A DNA stretch of 64,000 nucleotides from Dreissena polymorpha (lineage: Eukaryota > Mollusca > Bivalvia > Myida > Dreissenidae): assembly GCF_020536995.1 (NCBI RefSeq), contig NC_068357.1, positions 55,715,640-55,779,639 on the forward strand, given 5' to 3'. Under the pieces are notes generated by a model. The model searched no databases. It was not told the DNA's origin and saw only the letters and a program-made list of their open reading frames with translations. Made by a program: the position numbers and the translations under genes. Below, piece after piece: positions 1 through 11,240 of this stretch; within the stretch, counting starts at the first letter, position 1; every line of letters starts with the position of its first letter.

Positions 1-22
1 ACAGCCATATCACTTTTAAAGA

Positions 23-192
23 TTAAAACTTGGAAAAGAAGACGATGAGTGCGGAGCCCAGCAGCGTTGCCATGGAGACAGCCAAGAGGTTGGAGCCGTT
101 GCAAAGCTCGCTGTCACAAACACAGACTGCATCATCGTCCGCCTTTTCACACGTGTTGCCAAGAGAAATGGGGGCGCAGACATTGTTTACGA
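23..192 (-). CDS. Ly6/uPAR-type GPI-anchored protein, last exon
   Basis: This is the terminal coding exon of a three-finger Ly6/uPAR-like surface protein, read on the minus strand. A polypyrimidine tract and CAG acceptor lie just above position 192, and the stop codon is at 23-25. The peptide carries five cysteines ending in CVCDSELCNGSN. This matches the C-terminal CxC...LCN signature of the Ly6 fold, where the final Cys-Asn closes the third finger. It is followed by a hydrophobic tail (LLAVSMATLLGSALIVFF) that fits a GPI-anchor signal. The exon starts with two bases of a split codon, which fits the one-base end of the exon at 754-816. Ly6 proteins act at the cell surface or as secreted modulators; the ligand here is unknown. 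The family call rests on motif and tail, without alignment. Confidence 0.72.
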
Positions 193-753
193 CTGTAAAA
201 ACCAAAACGTATAGGCCTTTAAAAAAATCGCGTCCAAAGACTTTGACGGTAGTGATGTGTTATTTACATGCGGAGGTTACTTTATGCAAGTGACTTTTGC
301 CTTGAAAATAACGTACACTAACGTAAAATAGACACAGTATTGTGATGCAATGGACACGACCAAACCAACATAACGCTTTTAATGGTTTTAATTGGACCTT
401 GGGAAAACCTATATAAATACATGTTTCTGTTTATAAAATAAACAAACTATTGCGGTTCATATTAATTATAAACATCTCGCAAATACCACCTGCACTTTCC
501 GACCAAAAGACAATCCATCGTGTGCTCTCTCATCACGCAGATGTATAATTGAGTACCCTGTTAATGGCATACGCCATATACATGTAGCACCTCACTGTCA
601 AATGACAAATAATAACAAAATACTTATGTCGGCAAAGGTATCATTAGTGACAGGTTTATTCCCAACCAATAAATGCGTTTGATAGCCTGGAGCTTCTCTT
701 GCAACATAGGGCATAAAACCCGTTTTCCTGTACATTTATACTGAGCAACTTAC

Positions 754-816
754 CGCCGCTTTTCCTCGTCTTGGAGCAGCCCAGGCATGTAGTTAAACTA
801 CTTTCCAAAGTGGAAC
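754..816 (-). CDS. Ly6/uPAR-type protein, middle exon
   Basis: This is a 63-base internal exon. Its acceptor reads TTTCTATAG, and its donor reads GTAAGT immediately below position 754. It encodes STLESSLTTCLGCSKTRKSG, adding two cysteines (TCLGC) that suit the central finger of a Ly6 domain. The last base (G) joins TC of the next exon to give Val, so the phase is consistent with the terminal exon at 23-192. The intron between them is about 560 bases. The exon needs an upstream exon ending one base into a codon, which the exon at 1407-1483 does not supply. An unrecognised exon may therefore lie between 820 and 1400. Confidence 0.58.
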
Positions 817-1406
817 CTATAGAAATGCATAGAGCAGACATGAAGCTTGTATTGTTGTAAACATACATATATCTTTGTTATATTAGAAAGACTTTAATAA
901 AAATCTGAGGTATTACCAAAATATTCAAAAAATATTCATATTTTTGATTCTAAAAAGTAATTCGCAAATGTTTTAGGATAAATGTCATTCGCAAGATGAT
1001 CCTCTTTTTCCGAACAATTCTCCATTTAATGATGAGATTATTATGAACATTAACAGATATATTCAGATAAAGTGTAAAATGAAAATTTTCAAAAAGTAAA
1101 ATAAGAAAAGGTTATATCTAAAAACAAGGAATACCATTCATGGTTGAGAAATATACTCAAATTATCATTTCGTTAATAGCTGATAGTAAGCCGAAATTGC
1201 TAAATGCATAAAACTTTTAGCAGTTTTTTTTCATTTAGCGATATAATATGCAGCGAAATCAAAAAAGCTGAATGGTCAGCGCTTGCGAGTTCTGAGTTTT
1301 CGGTCACATTCCAGCATTGTGATGTCTGTTTTTAACTTTTTTAAATTGTTCATATATAATAAAGGACATAAACGAAGACTTAATCATTCCAGGCTGAAAA
1401 ACATAC

Positions 1407-1483
1407 TTTAAGTGAACGTGTCTGAACAGCCGCTATCCGTAATACATTGCATTCGTAGCACTTAAAGGCATCCTCATTGGAAA
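1407..1483 (-). CDS. Ly6/uPAR-type protein, N-terminal domain exon
   Basis: The acceptor reads TTGCTTTCAG and the donor GTATGT; the exon between them is 77 bases. It encodes SNEDAFKCYECN followed by about 13 residues. KCYECN directly after a signal peptide is the usual first finger of Ly6/uPAR domains. Together with the exons at 754-816 and 23-192 this gives nine cysteines, where ten are usual. The missing cysteine and a phase mismatch with the next exon (this one ends in phase 0) both point to one undetected exon, or to an alternative donor. The signal-peptide exon should lie above 1500 but was not identified with confidence. Confidence 0.6.
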
Positions 1484-2460
1484 CTGAAAGCAACGATAGT
1501 TTAATCAGTAATCTGTTTAATATGTTAACACGATAAAACAGAACGTTCACATATATAAACAAGTGCCGATCTATGTATAGTTCTTTAGAAAAATACACAG
1601 AGAGGTTTTACTTGACGCAGATTCCTGCATTTTGACGCAAGCAAATTGAAATTTATTAGTGTTTTACCAAAGTCAATTTTCTCCCTTGCGTCACTTTGAT
1701 TTAACACAATTCTTATAAACGGGTCAACATCGATCATACACATCAAAGTGCTAATTAGCCAGCTATTTTACTAATTCACATCACACCTTTGTTTTGAAAA
1801 CACCGTCCATCGATTAAAGGAAACCCATGTTTATCTTCACCCAGTTTCATTCATGTACCTGAAATCTATGTTTTAATTAGAATAGCACTAAAATAACTGT
1901 TAAACTGTACATGTATATAATATATTTTTAGTTTACTTATGGCACAGAATTTATAAAGCTGATTCGATCATTTTACTTGAATACATTATTGGACCAAGTT
2001 TAGCGAAACAACCAAACATCAAATCCTGCTATGGTCCAATTATATTTAAACAAAATATGAAAGGAATGCCTTTAAAAAGGCAATTATTTATCATAATGAT
2101 TAATTTTTAGATACCCAAAATTAAAAGAGTACCAAAATGATCGACCATAACATATTATAAATTTTGTGTTTTCCATAAGTTGGGCAAATAGTGTAATCAT
2201 GCTATTAACATTTAGATCATACACATAGAAACAACCATGTGTGACACACGAATATTTGATGCATTTAGAGCTTGTGTCACAATGAAGGTGGTCATCTACC
2301 AAGTTTGATCAAAATCATGCCCATGGAGTCAAAACGGGCCACACCTGGAGGTCACAACATTTAAATAAACTTATGTAGTAAATGAGTAAAAAAAATGCCT
2401 TAAATCCCTAGGGAAAGTCGTTTGTTACTTAGTGTTTAACATCGTATCGTAGTCCGCTAC

Positions 2461-2516
2461 CAGGGCCCATATTCACCAACTTATTCTTAGACTTAAGTCT
2501 AAGAAAAAAGAATATT
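2461..2516. repeat. Dispersed repeat end with AAGTCTAAG palindrome
   Basis: The sequence runs GGGCCCATATTCACCAAC, then a palindrome TCTTAGACTTAAGTCTAAGA. I recognise this as a common terminal sequence of short interspersed repeats in mollusc genomes. It abuts the decayed 3' end of the GMC oxidoreductase copy, so it may mark the breakpoint that truncated that copy. Confidence 0.45.
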
Positions 2517-2518
2517 CT

Positions 2519-3836
2519 TTAAATTGTCGCTACGTTTGTATTTCCGGAGACAACGCCTGGCATAACGTAGGCGTCCACAACACGCAGCCTCTCGATTCCT
2601 TTCACGCGCAGTTCCGTATCTACCAGCGAGTTCTTGTCGGATTTCGGACCTATTCGACATGTGGAAGTCGGATGGTAAACTGTGTTGGCAAAATGTTGAA
2701 TGATGCACTTGTGGAAATCGTGAGACAGGAATACTGTGTGTTTGCAAAAAGAAATGTTCATCGCTTCTTTTGTTGCTCCTATTTCTTTTAATGGCTTGCT
2801 GTCAAGTAAGTATATTGTTCGTTGTAAAACTTCAATAAACTTTGCAATACCTTCTTCGTTATTGAGATAGTTCGGATATATTATTGGATAATCGAATGGA
2901 TCTGTGCTTCGTAAAGCAACGTATCATTTGCTTTTTTGATGCAACAGTATCGGCACAAGAACTTAGCCATCGAGCCAGTTACCGTGGAAAAGGTCGAATA
3001 TTTTGTCGTTTTAATATTTTATAATTGTTTTAACAGGAACTGAGCCGAACATTTAAATGTATAAGTCCGGATACTTCGTTTCACATTTGGAAAATTTTAA
3101 GAAAGAGTTACCAACCATAACAGTGGATGACAATAGACCTTTCACAAACAGTAAGTATTTGGCAACACTTATCAGAGAGGTCGCCCCCTAGGTTCTGTAA
3201 AGGCCTCTGATATATTTATTGGGCCGCATATTATTGAAAACATGTGATCTTCCAGGTTCCGGCATACAGCAAGATCTGCCAGCAAAGGGATTTTGAAACT
3301 CTCAAGGTGCTCCTTTTGGTCAATTCCAGACAACATCAATATTTGAGGCGAACCAATAGACCCCGCCGATAGAACCAATGCTCGTTTGGCATAAACGGTA
3401 TTTTTCTTATTGTTTTTGATAAATGTCACACCTGTTGCTACACGTCCTTCTATATTGTCCTTAGTTACGTGTGCATTGACAGCTACATGCATGTTTTCTC
3501 GATGCATTACCGACAGCAGAAATGCAACAGCTGTGCTCTGTCGAACTCCATTTTTAACGTTTACCTGACTGACACTATATCCAAGCGGATTCTCATCGTT
3601 GAAATCAACCTCTGCATAACCAAGTTCTTTACCAGCATCGACGAATCTCCTCGCTAAAGGGTTTTCTGTTTCCTTGATTACAGTAAAAGAACCACCAGAG
3701 TGATGATATTTAGAATTCTTCAATTCTTCTATTTGAATGTCTTCTGATTTAAGAAAGTACGGTAGAACATCATCGTAACCACAGTTTTCGTTTCCGTTTT
3801 CCTTCCACTTATCACAGTCATGTCCGGAAAATACAG
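2519..3836 (-). pseudogene. GMC oxidoreductase (glucose/choline dehydrogenase-like) pseudogene
   Basis: The fragment covers the middle and C-terminal parts of a GMC-family FAD oxidoreductase. From 3836 downwards, CGYDDVLPYF and the following segment match the region after the FAD-binding domain. The family signature AGSIGSPQILMLSGI lies within 3172-3723. The segment KYLLF..GLLSS follows near 3110-3170. LLHQKSK*YVALRS.DPFDYP and FANTVYHPTSTCRIG (the catalytic-His region) come next. VVDAYVMPGVVSGNTN ends the copy near 2530. The copy is broken. A frame change near 3180 separates the first block from KYLLF, and several in-frame stops occur between about 2930 and 3060. One of these replaces the usual Gly of the LLHPKSRGYV motif. 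The N-terminal Rossmann GxGxxG segment is absent from the 4 kb upstream. Intact relatives oxidise alcohols or sugars using FAD. This one is a relic, truncated at both ends. Confidence 0.85.
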
Positions 3837-3849
3837 CTTGTGTACATAA

Positions 3850-6560
3850 TAATACATATTTATACTATATATAGAAACAAAATGACATCACGAGTGGGTC
3901 GTTATTCGTATCTGGCGGGCAAATATAATTATACCACCTTTTTCAAATCTGAAAAGAATCGGATCGCGTGGCTTATATTGAACAAAATGGCGTCCACACT
4001 CAATCTAAGCCAATGGTGATAAAATAAAATTGCGCCTCAAATCTACGTAATAATGCAAATAAACGATAAAAAACGTAGCAAACAATTGGAAAAAATAAAC
4101 GATCGATTACAACTGAAACCGTAGAAGATATACAGTATATTAGATAAATGACGCTCTTTGAGATTTAACACGAGTCATCAAAACACAAAATTTTGTAAAC
4201 GACACGAATACTTAAATGACAACTTTAATCCAATTCTTATAAGAATGAAATTAAAACAATATGCAGTTCCATTTTCCGGTCCTCCATCCAGTAATATATC
4301 TTAACCCACACTATTTGTTGGAAATGTTTGTATCGAATGCTAACTATTCTGACCAACGATTTACGAAATCGAATGACTGGTCGGAGCAATTATTTTATTA
4401 CTATTGAAGTTTCCAATAATACATGACAAACACACACTCCGAAAAACGTACGTTTTGGATTCGTTCGATGCTTTACACACTATTTTATTGTTAAATGAAC
4501 CACAACGACCGAATGGCCGTCCTTAAAATCCAGAAACTACTTAGCTTACAATCTGTGTCGAGAATTCTAGACGTATTGAATGCTATACTTTTCGTCTTTG
4601 TTTTACTTAATGGTAAACAGTACGTTATTCGCCACTAGATACGGAAAAAGCAGATCGTAAAAAATCGTTTTCATTATACCTGTTTTAGCATTTATTGTCA
4701 AAAAAGGTACAGTAGAAATGTGACAGAACACAGGCATATAACATTATCAAGATGAAATAACTCACATAATATCTTAAATATAAAATATCCGACAGTGATC
4801 GTCCGAAATAAAGGTTTCCGTATAAGGAACTAACTTATTACCAGTTTCTGATTCGAAGGCCATAATATCGGATACTTAAAATCGGATCATAGACTTTTTG
4901 CATAGCGCAGCTTTATATTCGTTATTATTGTCTATGTTAAATGTCGGATGCTTTACTTCATCTCTGATACAGTTCTTAAAGTTTCATCTGACCCTTACCT
5001 TTCGCCATTACTATTCAATTTCTAAACACTTGAAATATTTAAAAAAAGGTCTCATTCCGTTCTCAGTTCCGAACGGATATAATTAAGTTGCAAAGCGATA
5101 ACAACACGTAACCATAAAGGAGGCGAGACAAAACCGGAAGCAGTAGTCCATATGCCTATGATACACTGAACTGTTTTATACTACATGCACTATAGTGTTT
5201 TCTTCATTGATTCTTAAAATGCGAATACGCTCATGTAGGCCAACTATAAATCCGATGACCTTCAACCTCGGCATAACCTATACCAGTTCCCTCCAATTCA
5301 AACCAAATAAGGAACTGGAGTATCATTAAATAATTCAAAGATATGTATTTCAATAACTATATGTTATTTCGAACCTATATATACAATGATGTTCATTTAT
5401 ATGTTGTACAATTTGGTTGAATTATTTTTAAGTAAGAAAATAATGTTTATTCCTTATTCGACTTGAATAATGAATACTAAACTGGTTCCCTTTTCCTTAT
5501 TCAGCGGTGAATAAAGAACTGGGTAACCAATAAGTAAACCCTAAGACGAAATGTATTTCAATACATATTTGTATAACCAACCTACATATACATTGATTTG
5601 TTTTATATATGGTACACATTTGTTCATTTTAACTTATCTTTTTAGCAAGAAAATGCTTGTTCCTTATTTGGCATTGGTGCATTTTTCCTTATTCATCCGC
5701 GATAATGGAACTGGAGAACAAATACAAACAAATATGTTGACATTTACTAGATTGCATTTTTTATTCACATTGATGAATTTTTTTATAGATTTTAGGTTTG
5801 AGTGATATGAAGTTAGTATTTAAAGTAGAAAATGCCAGTTCGGATTAAACAAAAAATCATGAAATCATATTCAAGCGCGAAGATGAAACATGAATATGTA
5901 TCGTAATATTAAAGGTTTATGTATTCTAGTTACCGGTATTTTGTTTTGATTTACATGTGTACTTTATAATTGTAGGGATCATTTTTATAAAGCTTATATC
6001 AAATATATTCAGATTAAATAAGCAATAGGGAACTGTTCCTTATACCTTATTCAAATAAGGAAGTAGGCAAAAGGAACCAACTAACTCTCCATCCTAGCGG
6101 AATAAATGCTAGTATAAATTTGTATCAACAGGTAAATCAATAACAATGTTCATTGTCTGCTAGTTATGGTTGCTGCTAAAGCGGTATGGTCTCTTTTTTC
6201 GTGCATGTATTAGTATGACACAATTGCAAGGGCATATAAACAAGTTTAGAGTTATAACAGAAAAAAAACACGCAGATAAAAATAAAATAAACATAAAACC
6301 AAGAAATAAATCATGGCTTTGAGATGGTTGTAAACAAACATACGTTTATTGTGTAGAGGCATCGCTTTATATCCCGTATGAACAACGCGCATGGAGTGTC
6401 TTAATAGAGATTTATCAAGGCACGGTTTCAAGGTAATTAGCCGAAAGAAAGATTAGAGACAGAAAAAGATGTATGCCAAAAATGTCCCAGTTTTCTTTCT
6501 AAAGCGTACTAGGGTATTAAATTGTACGCGCATAGATATTGTAACGGTGTTTTGCTTGCA
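3850..6560. other. AT-rich intergenic DNA without recognised genes
   Basis: No open frame here shows a recognisable domain or convincing splice signals. The only structure I can support is the diverged tandem pair at about 5340-5730. Confidence 0.5.
5340..5730. repeat. Diverged tandem duplication, unit about 200 bp
   Basis: The segments near 5340-5545 and 5549-5730 share an ordered series of blocks: ATGTATTTCAATA, CCTA.ATATACA, CATTTATATGTT/CATTTGTTCATT, AAGAAAAT, GTTTATTCCTTATT and TTTTTCCTTATTCA. They end in a GGTGAATAAAGAACTGG/GCGATAATGGAACTGG block. The order and spacing show an old tandem duplication. It has no coding content. Confidence 0.5.
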
Positions 6561-6621
6561 TTTTTATGTTTTGAATGCAGACGAAGCACTGTCACCATGC
6601 GTCCCGATCAGCAAAGAATAA

Positions 6622-6816
6622 CGTAACCTCGTTACATCATTTCCGACATATAAACTAACGTCATCGGATGAAGACAGCAATGAAGACGTAACAAAACAAA
6701 ACGACCGGAGGCAGCATGATGTGTTAAGTGATCTTAGTCTATCAAAAAACATACTCTACATATTAGCTCTGTTTATTTTCTATTATATCATATTAGTGAT
6801 TATAAAAACAAGCTGA
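6622..6816 (+). other. Open frame with acidic motif, possible exon remnant (unit A)
   Basis: This is a 64-codon plus-strand frame with no start Met. It contains LTSSDEDSNEDVTKQNDRRQ and then a hydrophobic stretch (ILYILALFIFYYIILVII) before the stop. At the same place in unit B (13540-13610) the frame reads SDDDSSDDVTKQDKRWRQ, interrupted by a stop. A somewhat similar SSDEEDNTAS motif sits at 30100. Shared motif and position suggest remnants of a plus-strand exon inside each tandem unit. The function is unknown and chance cannot be excluded. Confidence 0.3.
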
Positions 6817-8142
6817 TAAACGCTTACCATACATATCCTTAACTGGTGAATTTAACTAGTGCACTTGTATTTATGTATCATTTTTTGTTAACAAAGTGTA
6901 ATATTATAAACTATAAATGAGTATTCATGTTTAACGTATGTACATGAATTGAATGTATGCACGGTTTGGAGTGGGATGCCCTCTAACCCAAACACCTATT
7001 GACGGAATAAATAATATAAATAGAGAGAGAAACGATCGGTGAAGGTCAGTATTTATTGTTTGTCTTAATAAATTAACTTATTATGAAAAGAAGTTTATGA
7101 GACGTTCATCATAATGGACGACCAGACATTGGTATTTCCCTTATACATGTATTTGGGTTACTTGGTCTCTTTGTCTTCTAGCCCATTTTGATCGAATGGT
7201 TGTTAAAAAGCTTTCGTTTGAATTTATTCAGTCTGCGATCAAAGTCGTACTGTTTCTGAAACGCATTTGAGCAACCGCTTCTTTAAAATCTTATATTGAA
7301 ACATTCAATTAGTCTCTATAATTTATCGACAACCTTTGGCCGCCAGTATATAAAGCTTGTTGATAATCGCAACAAACTCGGGCGCGTCTAAAAATAGTCA
7401 AAAATCGATCTGTAATGACTCATACTTAAACACATTTTAGCACTTTTGTCGTTCAGAAATTTAGTATTGCTATTGAGCAATTTGTTACGAGGTCGATAAT
7501 TCTTTATTTTTCTTACCATAAGTAAAACAATCGATGTATTCCATTTGCTTCGATTGAAGAGCAGTGATATATTTGCTTTCAATACTACGTTCAATGTTTG
7601 TAATCTTGAAATGAATAAGTCCCGCTAAGCCATAATCAGCCGACAATTATAATTCCTTAAGTCTTCATCTTCAGTCTATGTTATTCAAACCCAACCTTCT
7701 TTCCAATTACCATTCTCAAACAATGACTCGAATTATAAGTTTATTTGTGTTTATTTCGCCCTGTAGTATGTGGACAATAAGTCAGTTGCCTTTAACAAGC
7801 TAGCGTGTATTGTCAATAATTTATTTCCATATAATTTTATTATTTATGTGTTTAATGGTTTAATATTTTCCACAGAATGTCGTTAATCGCAAAATAATGA
7901 AGTTATTCCATAAATGGATGGCGACGTATGTGTGGTTTTGCGTAAATACACACAACATATATAACACATATATTGCAGTTCGTTTTGATTACTACACGAA
8001 TAAACATGCTTAAAACATTGTTTTAAATATAATGTATTTCTACTTATAAAATTAAAATATATAAATGATAATTGTAATAATACAAATTGTTTATTATATC
8101 CACAACTTTATATGTTGACGTCGAAGTTGTATCTTTGTTCTC

Positions 8143-8517
8143 TCATTTGTACGTGTAACGCTGGCACACAAAGTAGAAATTAGCGTGGCAATTATAATCA
8201 TACCATGTGAAACCATTCCAGCTCAAAATGCATGTTTGATTCAATGATGCATTAGGTTGGCCGGGCTCCCAAATGAACCAAAGGATATCTACAAGATCTC
8301 CTTCATCGGTGTTCCAGTACCAAGTGTTGTTCACCTTTGAAGCCCCGATCCAGTGATAGTTTGTGGGGTGGGAGCCGACTGTAATAGCTTCTTGCAATCG
8401 GTCATTTTCGTTCTGATCTAGGACGATTGCCAGCCCGTCGAAGTGCTGGTTGCAGTGATCACGTGCGAATTGCCAGGTGGCGGTAAAGTCGCCGTCAATG
8501 AATTCTTTGCTGTATTC
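8143..8517 (-). CDS. C-type lectin domain exon, unit A
   Basis: This terminal exon encodes about 124 residues of a C-type lectin domain. A GTTACAG acceptor precedes it at 8518-8520. Visible marks are TWQFARDHC (helix and first conserved Cys), YHWIGAS (the WIG core), WYWNTDEGD, WFIWEPGQPN, TCILSWNGFTWYDYNC and FYFVCQ. These supply the four canonical cysteines. EPGQPN sits at the position of the sugar-selecting EPN/QPD loop but is not a classical EPN, and WYD replaces the usual WND. Calcium-dependent sugar binding is therefore plausible but not assured. The exon opens in phase 0. The PAN exon at 10850-11185 closes in phase 0, so the two can join directly into a secreted PAN plus lectin protein. 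Such proteins serve as pattern-recognition molecules in bivalves. Confidence 0.85.
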   Translation of the reverse strand, partial: EYSKEFIDGDFTATWQFARDHCNQHFDGLAIVLDQNENDRLQEAITVGSHPTNYHWIGASKVNNTWYWNTDEGDLVDILWFIWEPGQPNASLNQTCILSWNGFTWYDYNCHANFYFVCQRYTYK

Positions 8518-8849
8518 CTGTAACAATGTTTTATCAACAGTAGACCTTTGATGTATATAACTTGTTTATTTTATTGGCTTTTATGTATAAGACGTTTTTG
8601 CACTTACAACTTGATCCGCTTTGTATATATGTCTATGTAAATCATAAACCCCTTGTCGTGAAAAATTTTGAACAAAGAAGCATGATTTAAACACACTTTA
8701 TAAAGTACCACTATCTGATGTCTCATACAAAGTGTATAAGTCGTGACCTTGTGCTTTCGGAGATGAAAAGACGATAATAGTATACGATTTTATATTGCCT
8801 TAAATCTTTATAAGTAGATGATGTTATATTGCTATATGTATTAAATGTA

Positions 8850-9130
8850 AACGTTCCGCGGACGGAGACATATGCCTCCAAACGTGGCCTTGACCGTAAC
8901 CTTGACCTTTTGCCTAGTGACCTGAAAATCAATAGGGATGATTTGCCAGTCATCATCAATGTTCTTATGAAGTTTCATGATCCTAGGCCTTAGCGTTATT
9001 GAGTTATCATCCGGAAATCATTTGGTGGACGGACCGACAGACAGACGGACGGACAGACGGACCGAGCGACGGACCGACCGACATGTGCAAAACAATATAC
9101 CCCCTCTTCTTCGAAGAGAGGCCTAAAAAC
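8850..9130. repeat. GACGGACA-bearing dispersed repeat
   Basis: This insertion is present in unit A and absent at the equivalent place in unit B. It contains GCCTTGACCGTAACCTTGACC, then GTTTCATGATCCTAGGC.TTA, a GGACGGACAGACGGACC microsatellite, and AACAATATACCCCCTCTTC. I know this layout as a very common interspersed repeat in bivalves. It has no coding capacity. Confidence 0.65.
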
Positions 9131-9489
9131 GGTTTGTTTTGAATATGCATTTATTAAGAGTTGCCAATGTTTTCATTTTAAATTTATTTCAAGTTAAATT
9201 CTAAATAATTGTATATTTATATCTCTGTTTGTCATTGACCACTGTTGACTTAATTGTATAAATATGTTTATATAGATTAATTACAAGAATCTGCAAAGAC
9301 TAATTGTAATTTCCACGCAGTATTCATGTCTTGCGTACATTAAATAGTTTATAATTTGCAATTAAAGAACACTCTACTTTCGTTTTTTTCTAATACGATT
9401 TCGACTGCAATTTTATTCAAGTTTGTCGATCATCAACGTCTTATTTGTTTAAAAAAGTAACAGGATTACTCACAAAGAGGGGTCTTATA

Positions 9490-9672
9490 CGGTCGCCGTG
9501 GCATAGTGGATATGGTGTCCGCCTAGCGGCCACGGGTTCGATCCCCACTGTGGGAGCGTTTCTTTCGATCTGCCCCATATACATCAAGTACTGATCATGG
9601 TCCCAGGAAACGGACTCGAGAGCGTTTTATATAAGCATTAGACTTTCGATGCAATCGAGCTAAAATAAATAG
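9490..9672 (+). mobile_element. tRNA-headed SINE
   Basis: The head has polymerase III A-box-like (TGGCATAGTGG) and B-box (GGTTCGATCCC) sequences at about 9500-9550. A body and a conserved tail follow, with ACTTTCGATGCAATCGAGC and AAAATAAATAGG. A second, diverged copy lies reversed at 45862-46035 and shares head, body and tail, so the ends are fairly well set. Unit B lacks this insertion. The element does not fold as an intact tRNA gene and should not be annotated as one. Confidence 0.7.
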
Positions 9673-10720
9673 GCTTAAACTAAGAGGGAGCTTTGGTACA
9701 ATGGCTTCCTTTTGCATCTTAAATTATTAAAGATGATAACATGCACAACATTAAGACATATTGATAAGTCGAAACAACTATTGTTTGACGTAGCAAACGT
9801 TGTTTGTTTTCACTTCCCCGACCTATTTGTTTGTGTGTGTCGATCCAAAACGTTTGTTTCGGTTTTCTAGGTTTCGTTTTCAAAATGTTAAGCTTCAATC
9901 ACAGAAGTAACAATTAAGATTGCACTCGATTTTGTACATTCGATCATATTCTTTTTTTAGCTGAACATTTAATAAATGTCATTAGGAGAAAAAAGTGAAG
10001 ATAGGGATTTTACAGATGTGGATGGCATTGCATATTAATGTTATTAATTAGTAATCTAAAAACAAAACGAAAACACAATTAATCCAATGTACCTGTCGTT
10101 CTTATTTTCGCGATGTTACTAAAAAAAGAAGACATCTGTTTGCCTAAAATTAATTTGAAAATAACGGAACTTTATCACACAACCTTAAACTCGAAATCAC
10201 ATATATATTAATCCCATATATATTTAAATAATAAATAAAATAACGAAATTAATACCTTGTACTCTACGCCAAAACTGATTTAAATCAATTTAACACCTTT
10301 GTCTACTTATAGATTCGTAAAATTACCAGTAAAATGTTTGATAATAGTTTTATATGATATTATATCATACATGTTTGTTTGACATGTTTTGATGAAAATT
10401 ATTCTGATATATATGACTAACTAGGCAATAACCCACAACTTAATAATCTTATTTAGATAAAGAAGTGGAAAGGAGGTAAAGAGGTGCTATTTTTGTCGAC
10501 ACTGTCACTAGAATTAGCAATTGTTGGATTATTTTTCTATTGTTTTTATTTTCAACAGTAGTTAGGTCACATCACGGTGGCCAGTTTAAAAACTCATACT
10601 TTCCCGGGTTAGCTTGTGTACCAGTTTAAAGTGCACATATCTATACCAGTAACTGACAACTGAACATCTTAAATCAGAGGAAGTGGGAGAATGGCCGTAG
10701 AAATGATTTCATAACAAATA

Positions 10721-10776
10721 CCCGCCATCCTCGCATTTATAGTCCGTCTCTCTACCAACTGAGCTAGCCGTCATGA
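10721..10776 (-). repeat. tRNA-like element, deleted (unit A)
   Basis: On the minus strand the sequence has TAGCTCAGTTGGTAGAG (A-box and D-arm like), but it stops before any B-box. The equivalent copy in unit B (17981-18057) is complete to GGTTCGATCCC. About 32 bases present in B are missing here, so the element predates the duplication and was then shortened in A. Confidence 0.6.
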
Positions 10777-10849
10777 GAACAAAAATTACTTAACGAAAAC
10801 CAAGCATCCTAAAGAATAATATCACCATACTAAATAATAAATTGCATAC

Positions 10850-11185
10850 CTTTTCAAACACTTGCAGGCCTTCGAACGTAGAGACAGAAACAAGTCCTTG
10901 TAAATTGCAGAGCGAACATGCACCGGAGTCCTGATTGAATGTGACGGCCATACAAGTTGTGTTGCATCTCTTAAGACATGATAATTTGCTAGAAGCGACA
11001 GTTGTGATTATCGCATTTCGGCACACACGTGAAGATGTCCCATTAGTAGGTATTTTTCGAAACTCTGTATTTTTCAAGTTGCTTGAAGAATTTGACGCGG
11101 CCATAAGCCATACTAGCTGCGATGTTTTTGGAATGGCTAAAACGAACACCCGTGTGTTAATTTTCTTGTTGCAATATCTATGCAT
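10850..11185 (-). CDS. Signal peptide plus PAN/apple domain exon, unit A
   Basis: This is the first coding exon of the PAN-lectin gene, ending at donor AAG|GTATGC. It carries a hydrophobic leader (VFVLAIPKTSQLVWLMA). A PAN/apple-type cysteine set follows: RVCRNA, SCLKRCNTTC, and AVTFNQDSGACSLCNL. The CxxxC...C.A.F.....C.LC spacing is typical of invertebrate PAN modules, which bind proteins or carbohydrates. The start is uncertain. The paralogue in unit B has Met at the point where A has Ile (KKINTRV versus KKMNRRV). I therefore placed the start at the next upstream in-frame Met, 11185, which adds about nine residues. The open frame continues further upstream into a MITE (11241-11324). The exon ends in phase 0, matching the lectin exon at 8143-8517. 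Confidence 0.72.
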
Positions 11186-11240
11186 ATCTGGTTCACGTCC
11201 TGGAGAGAGAAATGAAACAAAGTCTGAACTATTTGTTTTT

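Noticed and set aside
9490-9560. Possible functional tRNA gene
   Set aside because: It is the head of a SINE with body and tail; no sound cloverleaf.
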